64,000 nucleotides of DNA from Limnanthes douglasii subsp. nivea (lineage: Eukaryota > Streptophyta > Magnoliopsida > Brassicales > Limnanthaceae), in assembly GCA_036936605.1 (NCBI GenBank), contig JAUPFV010000001.1:119482771-119546770 (forward strand), read 5' to 3'. The position numbers were made by a program, and so were the translations under genes. Numbering within the stretch: the stretch's first letter is position 1; every line of letters starts with the position of its first letter. Positions 11,107 to 19,079 of this stretch are shown here, in pieces. The notes under the pieces were generated by a model that saw only the letters and a list, made by a program, of their open reading frames with translations, was not told the origin of the DNA and did no database searches.

Positions 11107-11605
11107 ATGTCTTTTTCCACCACCACAACCACTACCTCATACTCAAACTCTGGTTCACTCGGTTCTCTGGGTGACTCCTGGTCATCCATAACCGTTAACT
11201 GGAGTGATGAGTTGATCATGCCAGCAGTACCACCCCCAGCCCAGTCTCTGTCTTCGAACTAGACATGTATGATAACTACTACTCTGCTGACTCTCAACCA
11301 GTGGAAGTTGTTCCACTGGTTGCTGCTGAAACTCAGCCAGAACAGGTTCCAATGCTTCCTGCTGCACCTCAGCCAGAACAGGTGCAACCTCAAACGGCAG
11401 AGGTTCGAAACAACAAAAGGAAGAGGGAAGACGAAGCTGGTCCATCAAGGAAATTTTTTTAAGCATGATGGACATAGATATTGAAGCTGAAGAGAAAGTG
11501 GAAGAGAAAGAGAAAGTGGAAGAGAAAGAGGAGAAAGACAAAGATGATCAGCAGAAAGAGGAGAAACATGAAAAATATGGTGATGAATCCTCTACCAACT
11601 GCTAG
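11107..11605 (+). pseudogene. Small MULE-encoded acidic protein ORF, frameshifted
   Basis: I do not recognise the family. Three frames follow each other: 11107-11262 (Ser/Thr-rich start, SYSNSGSLGSLGDSWSS), 11265-11462 (Gln/Pro/Val-rich, repeated QPEQV, then the basic NLS-like NNKRKRE), and 11465-11605 (Glu/Lys-rich acidic tail of about 46 residues ending in TAG). The second shift lies at a run of seven T's, where a change of run length would restore frame. Taken together they suggest one protein of about 160 residues. It lies between the protease gene and the transposase 3' end, is transcribed with the protease gene, and has motif clusters on both sides. No zinc finger or other DNA-binding fold is visible. 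It could be a remnant of a third MULE gene; chance coding is possible. Confidence 0.45.
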
Positions 11606-11756
11606 AGTTGGTTTTTGTTTTTTGTTTTTTTGGAATGCAACTAACTAGCACCAGTAGCTTGTAGTGATATGTGTAAACAGTTGTTAGTGCATGAAAATAT
11701 TGTAATCCTCTTTTTTGTAATCTAATTTGTTTACAGAGTTTCAATGATATAAACGA

Positions 11757-12091
11757 TTCGCATCAAATACATTTTGCACATCATTCGCATGTTAACCTGC
11801 TATATTACTTATTTTCAACCTTATTGAATATCCTGGTATTGTTATTAAAGCACAATTCGCAGCTTATCATATGGCCAATATCAGGACTTCTAATTGTTCA
11901 TCATTCGCATCATAATTCTGGCCATAATTCGCAGCATATCATGCGAAACGTTTGATATAATAAATGTTTGATATGATTTTACTAGCGATTCACATCCTGG
12001 TGAAATTTCACATAAAAACGCATGTAATCCTGATAGATGTTTGCAACAATATACCAACATATTGTACATAATTCGCAACACAGGATGCGAA
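11757..12091. repeat. MULE dyad-motif cluster 7 (between small ORF and transposase 3' end)
   Basis: Half sites at 11757, 11856 and 11904, a variant at 11784, and full dyads with one mismatch at 11928-11947 and 12072-12091. This is the spacer between the two converging genes. Confidence 0.85.
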
Positions 12092-12537
12092 ATGCTTACA
12101 ACTCCAATAATAGCAATACAAAAACACAGGAATGTATAAATGTTTAGTTTGCTGTACAGAACAATAACTGTACTACAAAAATAAATGTGATATGGCCAAC
12201 CAGAATTGTCCTTAAACTAGAACATCACAAGTCCTCCGGTTATGGCCTGATTTCGAACATCGGCCACACCTCAACTTCTTGGTTGAGATTTCTCCTCTAG
12301 AAGGGATTCGTTTTTTCTTAGGCCTTCCGGAGCGTCTCTTAACGTTCGGAGGCAGAACTTCAACAAAAGAAGGATCGTTAGCGCTGGACCGTTCGCCGAA
12401 ATCAGTTATAGCTGGTATACTGAAAGAGTAACTTTCCCTGTAATTCTTAACTGTAAAGAAGGGTTCTATTACAGTCAATGGATCTTGGTCGGTGTATTGT
12501 AATGCCGCTAGAGCATGAGAACATGGAAAACACTCTT

Positions 12538-12545
12538 GTTGCCAT
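12538..12545. repeat. Target duplication of the hAT-Tip100-like element, left
   Basis: GTTGCCAT, repeated at 14017-14024. Removing the element and one copy restores the transposase frame exactly. Confidence 0.9.
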
Positions 12546-14016
12546 CAGTGGCGTAGCCAGGATCGAAACACAGTGGTGTCCTAGATCTTTTGATTATTAT
12601 CAAATAAATTAAAATAAGATACAAAAGTTATAGCAAAATGAAATCTCAAATATTAAGTTTTTATTGTTATAATATACGTTACACAAGTAACTAAAATGTG
12701 ATTAAAAAAACTAAAATACAAACATAAATTTAAGTTAACTTTACTTGTATTTTTCTCTTATTCATAGTTTAAAAATGTTGAAGGGTAGTTATGTTACTAA
12801 TCGTGCCACAAATATTACCAAACAATCATTAAGTTATGTATCGCTCATTTTATTTTTCAACTCCTTCTTCACATAATTCAAACCCGAGAAAACTCGCCCA
12901 ACACTCGTCGTTGCTACAGGTAAAAGCAAAGCCAACAATGAACAAAATTATTATGTTTAATATATTCTAAGTAACTTCGATATAAGGATATTTCTCCTTA
13001 CGAGGTTGTGTTATACCCCTTAAAAGGTAAGCTCTTCTTACCGAATCTTGAATATATGGATGAAAGCTAGAGATTCGATCTTTTTTCCCTGAACCAGCCT
13101 CCAAATGTTCCCAATTTGAAGATTGTGCTTCAACTTGAGGTTGTGGATTATTGACCACCGAAACATGTGCTTTTAGAATAACAAGTTAATCTTGTGTCCC
13201 TCTGCGGTTAACTTCACTGATTAAATTAAAGATATTTGTATTTTCTTTTCTAAATTTACTTGTTTCGAAATAGCAATGCATCCTATAGTGACAAACATAA
13301 AAACTAAATCAATAATAAAATTTGAACTTAGCAAAGCAAAATAAAAATTATGATTTATGGAGGTCTATTTGCTTTGAAATTTAACTGTACGACTCTCTAT
13401 CTTAAGAAAAAAATATAAATCAACCAATGTTAATCTTTGTAACTAGTGAATAGTAATATAAGACATGTAGCAAAGCTTAAATTTTGAGAATTTATAACAT
13501 AGAAACACAATAAATACCTTAGTGTTTGAAGCTTATAGTTAGAGTTGTCTAATTGATAGTAAAAGAGAAATTGGTGTAAAAAATTATATCTTATAGTTAG
13601 AATTTTCTATATAATATATAATAAAAATTTATACCAAATTCATATATAAATTTATATTACTTAATTTATTAGTATTTTATATATAATAAAAAATAAATGA
13701 TATATTTACATTAAAATAATAAAAAATATTAATTTGATATATAGTTAGGATTTTCTATATAATATATTACTTAATTTATATCAAATTCATATATAAATTT
13801 ATATTACTTAATTTATTAGAAATCTAACATAATTTAAAAAAACACATCAACCAATAGCCAGGTCTCGAACCCAGGATCAGTGGTCAGTGGGTTCCTGACC
13901 TGGCTTTTTGCCAACTCGCCAAAGGTAAAATACAGAATTGTATTACTAAAACTATGATTTAATGGAATCAGGTGGGTTCCTGGGACCCCACAGGCACCCA
14001 CCTGGCTCCGCCTGTG
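12546..14016. mobile_element. Non-autonomous hAT (Tip100-like) element inside the transposase gene
   Basis: 1,471 bp. The ends are CAGTGGCGTAGCCAGG and, on the other strand, CACAGGCGGAGCCAGG, like the CAGGGGCGGAGC termini of Tip100-type hAT elements. The 8-bp target duplication GTTGCCAT lies at 12538-12545 and 14017-14024. No transposase is visible; the inside is AT-rich, with short near-repeats of ATATAAATTTATATTACTTA at 13640 and 13790. A diverged, shortened copy lies at 26490-27050 in reverse. Confidence 0.9.
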
Positions 14017-14024
14017 GTTGCCAT
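14017..14024. repeat. Target duplication of the hAT-Tip100-like element, right
   Basis: GTTGCCAT, identical to 12538-12545. Confidence 0.9.
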
Positions 14025-14796
14025 GATCCGCATGAACATTTGAAATCCAACAGATTAACAGCAGCCACAGGATTCGAAAAGACTTCGAACATGGCGGAAG
14101 AGGACTTACGTACTACCCAAGTTCGGCACATGTCAACATTCTGCTTTAGCTTCTTCTCGTACTCGGGAACCAAATTAGTACTCCAGCTGAGACCTTCTTC
14201 GTATCTCCGTGAAACTTGAGTCATAAGCAAGACTTTAATCCAATCAATAAACTCAACAATTGGTAAGCCGCAATATTTTTTAATCTGACTGTTAAACGAT
14301 TCAGCTGCAGTAGAAGCCATAGATCCGTATCGCTTCCCTTTTACGTAAGCCTGCGCATACTTTTCAGGGGGTAAATTTGCAAGAAAATCACTCATTCTCT
14401 CATCACCTTCACATAGAAAACTCGTTAGTATATCTTTAAAAAGCTCTTGACTGGGAGCATAAGCAAGACGATGGAAGAAACTCAACATCCTTTTTTTATA
14501 CTCCCTGTTAGTATGTTCCAGTTTGGCTTTCAAATTCTGCATGAGATGAAAATAACAGTACGCATGATAGCAGTTTGGATACAAGACAGAAACAGCATTA
14601 ACAATACCAGAATGACGGTCTGAAATAAATGTGATCTGGCGATCCAGCAAATGTGGTTTCAAACACCCCAAAAACCACATCCAATTGTCCCAATCTTCAA
14701 TGCTAACTATACCAACAGCAACAGGGAATAGTCCTGGAAAAAGGCAGATCAAATGAACACTACAACAGTATGCAAACGTATAAAAAATGTAAAAAA

Positions 14797-15010
14797 TTCG
14801 CATGCTGTCCTGGCACAATTCGCAGCTTTCCATGCGAATTATGTGTGACATTTTTATTGCTCATACGAATAATTCGCATCTTGTCATGCGAATTGTTTGT
14901 AACTCAAGCTGCGATGTAAGTACAGTTTACTCAGATAATACCTAATTCACAGCCTCAAATGCGAAATGTGAGGATCACAACACTGCTTAATTCGCATCAC
15001 CTGATGCGAA
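14797..15010. repeat. MULE dyad-motif cluster 8 (transposase intron)
   Basis: Variant half site 14797. Dyads at 14819-14838, 14873-14892, 14946-14965 and 14991-15010, the last without mismatch in its arms. All fall between the two transposase exons (14734-15070). Confidence 0.88.
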
Positions 15011-16304
15011 TTGCATCCGTATTTTCACACAAAAAACATCGTTCAGATTAACTAGATAAATGTAACTAATCGTTGTTTCCGTCCTTTGCTACAACAGTGA
15101 GCAATGTACCCTTGTACTTTCCATATAAGTGGGTTCCATCGACAAACAACATTGGACGGCATGAATGAAAACCCCGAAGGGACAAACCGAATGCTACAAA
15201 ACAACGTTTGAATCGGTTTCCAGCTGACAACTCCAACTGGCAGTCTGAAGTAATATCCCGGCTCTTCAAGCGTTTGAAGTATCCGCTTAGTAAACTAAAA
15301 GAACTTGAACTATCTCCAAAAATTCCCCTCCTAGCCTTCTCTAAAGCATTCCATGACAAACGATAAGAGATGTCAAGACCGTAATCTTGTTTGACAGTCG
15401 ATTGTATGGTTTTGGCTGTCAACAAATGGCAGGTCCGGAGAGAATCCTGAATTTCCTCTGCAATCAAATCTGATGTCAAATGCCTGTGCCGCTTATGCTT
15501 ATGCTTCTGGGAGAAAACAGGACTGCAAGTATGGTACGAGACATACTTCTTGATCGTCATAAGGCCGGTGCTTGAGTCAATAGATGCATAAACCCTCCAT
15601 TTGCACCCGCTTGTGAGCTTCTTTTCACAATAAGCAGTGATCTTATTTGTTGTGTTGTGCAGGTATTTGAAAGAAAAACCATGCTCTAACGCAAACTTGC
15701 ATAAAGATACCCTCAGACCGGCAGCACCTTCTTCAAAAGCTTGACCCACTTCTGTAATAGCATCAGCCCAACCAGCAGTAACAAGTTGTTTTTTCCTCTG
15801 ATCAGAATTAACTAAACCATTACTACTCTCCCCGCTAACTAGTTGATCAAGAGATGGTTCTCCCAAAATCAAGCTACGCTCTTTACGCTTTACACCACAA
15901 TCCTTACCACCAAAGCTCTTATCAACATGACTTTTATTACCAGAACCCTTATCGAAGACGTGTTGTTCTATGAGAAAACTAACCCGTTTTAAATGCTCCA
16001 AATCAAGATATAACACCAACCCAACAAAATCATTCTGGTTATTAAAGAAACAATTATTGTGATCCCCGCAGGAGTAAGTAATTAGGTAGTCACCTGTGGC
16101 AAGCTCCTCCCATGTGTTCTCTACATAAGCTTGGATACTTTCGAAGCTTTCAAACTCCGTGAAAGGCACAATTGCAGTTTGGTGACCATATTTAAAAATA
16201 CAAACTCGTGATTTAGACATCTCTTACCCTGGACAGTACAAGTTATTTGTTATTAGTCACAAAAACTATGTGCAAATTATTTACTACTGCATCAAACAAT
16301 TCGC

Positions 16305-16312
16305 ATCCTATA
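16305..16312. repeat. Target duplication of hAT-like element, left
   Basis: ATCCTATA, repeated at 17656-17663. Confidence 0.88.
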
Positions 16313-16479
16313 TAGAGCTGTCAATTTTGGACACGACCTGTAAACCCAACACGAACACGACCCGAAATTTTAGGGTTAGAGACCCGATATTTCAGACCCG
16401 ATGAAATTAAGACACGACACGAACCCGACTCGAAAAAAAACGGGTCGGGTTCGGGTTGGGTTCGTGTCACCCGAAACTG

Positions 16480-16640
16480 ACCTGTAAAACCCGAAAAGAC
16501 CTGTAAACCCGAAACTGGACCTGTAAAACCCGAAAAGACCTGTAAACCCGAAACTGACCTGTAAAACCCGAAAAGACCCGTAAACCCGAAAAGACAGGTG
16601 AAACCCGAAAAGACATGTAAACCCGAAACAGACATGTCAA
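16480..16640. repeat. Short tandem repeats of GACCTGTAAACCCGAAA type
   Basis: About eight imperfect units of 17-19 bp in the left part of the hAT-like element. An ORF on the minus strand here (GLQVFSGFTG repeats) is a by-product of the repeat. Confidence 0.8.
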
Positions 16641-17272
16641 ACCCAAAAAACATGTACACTAGTGAAATAAAATACTGAAAACACTTAATAAAATAATATT
16701 ATTTTAAAATTTTGACTTATAAATTAGAATACCAAAAATACTTATAAAACTTTATTAATAATTTTATTTTTGATTTAAAATATATAAAATAAATAATATA
16801 CTTAAATAAGTATATGAGGGAGGATAAATGATGGTTTTGCTATAAAGTTTTGAATTTTATTCTTCTTTCACGTATATTAATAAAGTTTTGAATCTTTCAT
16901 CTTCTGTGTATATAGATTATAATATTAAGAATACAAAATGGAAATAATTTATTATTTAACAGTTTTTTTATAGTTTGCTAGATTTATTAATAGATATTGA
17001 ATGCATTCAATCTTGTTTTGTGGGATAAATCGATTTACAATTCTAGTGGTTATTTGATAAGAAGTGACAACTTAGTGGTTATTTGATATTTTCTGAAATT
17101 TATTTAATTTATCTCATTTTTTTTTTCATGTTTAGATGAGATGGCAAACCCATCATCACCATATATTTTACGGTAAGATAACTTCACCGGTGATAGTAAA
17201 AGCCGGTGTAAATATATGAAGTAAGCGTATCTTGACTTTATATAAATATAGTGGACCAATAAAATTTCAAAA

Positions 17273-17345
17273 GGGGATGTAGCTCAAATGGTAGAGCGTC
17301 CACTTTGCATACGGGAGGTATAGGGTTCGATCCCTTGCATCTACA
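17273..17345 (+). tRNA. tRNA-Ala(TGC)-like gene, probably a pseudogene
   Basis: 73 bases starting GGGGATGTAGCTCAAATGGT (A box region) and with GGGTTCGATCCC as B box. The anticodon loop is TTTGCAT, giving TGC. This matches plant tRNA-Ala(TGC) closely in overall sequence. Two pairs in the anticodon stem (A-C, C-A) and one in the acceptor stem (G-A) are mismatched, so it is likely degenerate. A TTTT run follows at about 17354, usable as a Pol III stop. It lies in the AT-rich core of the hAT-like element. Confidence 0.75.
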
Positions 17346-17369
17346 TTTATTAAGTTTTGTCTTTTCCCA

Positions 17370-17530
17370 AAATTCGTGTCAAACAGGTCGGGTTCGTGTC
17401 AGACGGGTGTTTCGTGTTTGATACAATTTCGTGTCAAACAGGTCGGGTTCGTGTGAGACAGGTGTTTCGTGTTGGATACAATTTCGTGTCAAACAGGTCG
17501 GGTTCGGGTCCAACAGGTTTTTAACAGGTC
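17370..17530. repeat. About 55-bp tandem repeats in hAT-like element
   Basis: About 2.5 units, each with TTCGTGTCAAACAGGTCGGG followed by GGTGTTTCGTGTT. They form the inner part of the right arm of the element. Confidence 0.75.
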
Positions 17531-17655
17531 GGGTTCGGGTCTTTGAACCTGACACGAATTTCGGGTTCGGGTCGGGTTCGTGTCACAGGTTCTAAAATTT
17601 CGGGTTGGTCAAACCCGACACGAACACGACCCGAAACCCGAAATTGACAGCCCTA

Positions 17656-17663
17656 ATCCTATA
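17656..17663. repeat. Target duplication of hAT-like element, right
   Basis: ATCCTATA, identical to 16305-16312. Confidence 0.88.
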
Positions 17664-17984
17664 TTGCGAATTGTGTATACCTACAACGAGCTATTCGCAT
17701 CTTGTCCTGATATTTGTAGGTAAACAAGTCCTGATATTTGTTATTAGTCACAAAAACTATGTTGTTAAATTATTTACTACTGCATCAAATAATTCGCATC
17801 CTAACTTGCGAATTGTGTATACCTACAACGAGCTATTCGCATCTTGTCCTGATATTTGTAGGTAAAAAAAGTCATGATATTTGTTATTAGTCACAAAAAC
17901 TATATGCAAATTATTTACTACTGCATCAAACAATTCGCATCCTATCTTGCGAATTGTTTATACCTACATAAAGCTATTCGCATC
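17664..17984. repeat. MULE dyad-motif cluster 9, about 141-bp tandem repeats (transposase leader)
   Basis: Half sites at 17694, 17836 and 17977, and dyads at 17793-17812 and 17934-17953, repeat with a period of about 141 bp. The first unit begins at about 16230 and its dyad is split by the hAT-like element at 16313. The unit carries GTTATTAGTCACAAAAACTA. Confidence 0.85.
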
Positions 17985-18519
17985 TTGTCTCCTGATATTT
18001 ATTTCGAAATACAATAATCTAATTGACCTAAAAACTCGTAATCTACACATTCAAGACAAAACTAAATCACTACCAAATTAGAATATAACATCAGACAACA
18101 AGGACATAACTATATAACGAACAATATTAACTAAAAAATAACAGATCACTATAACAAAAAAAAAACAGAGAAAAGCTCGAAATCAGGCAATGGCATCTAA
18201 AAACAGTAGAATAGAACCTATTCCAACACAGAAAACCAATAAAAAACTTCGAAATCGGTAGGTAATTACCTAAAAAGCTCGCAACACAATTACTTGTAAG
18301 CTATACGATTCCAAAAAGCGACGATCAACTCCTGTACGTATAAAACAGAGGTTAGACAGGTCTAACACAACCTACATAAAGAAACAAACCTTTAGCAGCT
18401 TCCGTTCATTGGAAAATGTGATTTCAACCGGTCTCGTGGTGGTTGGTAGGGTTAGGTGGTTAGAGCAGCTAACAAATTCAAATCTTCAAAAAGCTATAAA
18501 AAATAGAAAGAAAACAGAA
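17985..18519 (-). other. Leader region of the transposase gene
   Basis: AT-rich DNA between the right TIR and the motif repeats. It should hold the 5' UTR of the transposase transcript. No conserved ORF is visible. Confidence 0.4.
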
Positions 18520-18683
18520 AATTATGTTTATATAGTGGGTTAAGGGTAGTTAGGGTATTAAATTAATATTAGGTTGTAAGTGACAATAAGGTAGTTGAGT
18601 TGGGTATTAAGTAACAATTGATCAAACCTTGGGTGGTAAGTGACAATTGAATAGTTGAGTGTGTACTTTAAGTACAATTTCCC
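18520..18683 (-). repeat. MULE terminal inverted repeat, right
   Basis: Complement of the left TIR with small indels. It contains its own internal near-repeat: a block with AGTTGAGT and GGTAAGTGACAAT occurs twice between 18570 and 18660. Confidence 0.8.
18527..18536 (-). promoter_or_regulatory. TATA box in right TIR for the transposase gene
   Basis: On the minus strand this reads ACTATATAAA, at the place matching the left TIR's TATA box. It points toward the transposase start at 16220. The long leader between holds motif repeats and a nested hAT element and probably contains at least one intron. Confidence 0.5.
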
Positions 18684-18692
18684 TTCATTATT
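18684..18692. repeat. MULE target site duplication, right
   Basis: TTCATTATT, identical to 4659-4667. It marks the right outer border of the element. Confidence 0.92.
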
Positions 18693-19079
18693 TAAGATTA
18701 AAAGTTACTATTTTTTTTTATAGAAATATCTTGCATTGAACTTACTAATTTTTATGGGTTAATAAGAGACTGAAAAGAGTTAAATCTCACAAATAGATCA
18801 ACAAGTCTTATAATATTTGACTGGGTGAAAATATAAAGAGCGCAAATCTGTGTTTAAGTCATATTTTTGTGATGTGTAAGCTGAATATATAGTGTTGACC
18901 GGATTCAACTATTCATCTGTTAACTCTATTAGTTTGAAATTTTCATGGAGCATCGACATATAATTTTTGATGTGTAGTTCGAGAGATGATATATGTACAT
19001 CATGTGTGGTTAACTGGCATAGTAGAGCTAAAGGTAAATGGTCACAAAATTGGTGTGATCATTCATAGTTTGGGTATGA
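18693..19079. other. Flanking DNA right of the MULE, no gene seen
   Basis: AT-rich, with no ORF or repeat that I recognise. Confidence 0.4.

Larger units (their letters stand above)
12212..16220 (-). pseudogene. mudrA-type MULE transposase, split by a hAT insertion
   Basis: Catalyses excision and insertion of the MULE family. Exon 1 is 16220-15071, exon 2 is 14733-14017 plus 12537-12212 once the insertion 12546-14016 and one copy of its target duplication are ignored. This gives 730 codons in one frame with no stop. Order: N-terminal PB1-like part, MuDR-type Cys/His region (ITAYCEKKLTSGCKWRVYAS ... YHTCSP), DDE transposase with Asp in FVDGTHLYGKYKG, Asp in FISDRHSGIVNAV and Glu in STAAESFNSQI, SWIM zinc finger (CSCGSW ... 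CFPCSHAL), AT-hook-like GRPKKKR, and a C-terminal zinc knuckle CGRCSKSGHNRRTC. Two lesions are seen: the hAT insertion within the SWIM finger, and a likely lost splice donor after 15071, where the base pair expected to be GT is AT. Otherwise it is well kept, unlike the protease gene. Confidence 0.88.
16313..17655. mobile_element. Non-autonomous hAT-like element with GGGTCGGGT-type repeats
   Basis: 1,343 bp. Left end TAGAGCTGTCAATTTT and right end, other strand, TAGGGCTGTCAATTTC. The 8-bp duplication ATCCTATA lies at 16305-16312 and 17656-17663, which fits the hAT superfamily. The outer parts are rich in ACCCGAA/CGGGTTCG repeats inverted between the two ends; the core is AT-rich and holds a tRNA-like gene. 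It inserted exactly within one MULE dyad: joining the flanks gives the usual 20-bp spacing. Confidence 0.88.
4668..18683. mobile_element. 14.0-kb Mutator-like element (MULE) with Ulp1-like protease and mudrA-type transposase
   Basis: The borders are set by a perfect 9-bp duplication, TTCATTATT, at 4659-4667 and 18684-18692, the size typical of MULEs. The ends are inverted and related: GAGAAAAGTACAT at left and, on the other strand, GGGAAATTGTACTT at right. The likeness extends about 150 bp with gaps (shared blocks ACTCAACTAT, GTTACTTAATACCCA, ACTATATA). Cargo: protease pseudogene 5543-10455 (+), small ORF 11107-11605 (+), transposase 16220-12212 (-), so the two main genes are transcribed inward from the two ends. 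MULEs with Ulp1-like genes are known in plants (Kaonashi/KI-type, melon CUMULE). Two hAT elements are nested inside, and a dyad motif array fills its non-coding parts. All genes carry lesions, so this copy is not autonomous. Confidence 0.93.

Noticed and set aside
5371..12091. The regularly recurring palindromes as a CRISPR array
   Set aside because: Spacing is irregular, units occur in both directions, repeats lie in introns of a plant transposon, and there are no cas genes.
12967..13158. 63-codon ORF in the hAT-Tip100-like element
   Set aside because: Not similar to a hAT transposase; the element looks non-autonomous and the ORF has no family features.
16321..16659. Minus-strand ORF with GLQVFSGFTG repeats
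   Set aside because: Follows from short tandem repeats in the hAT-like element arm.
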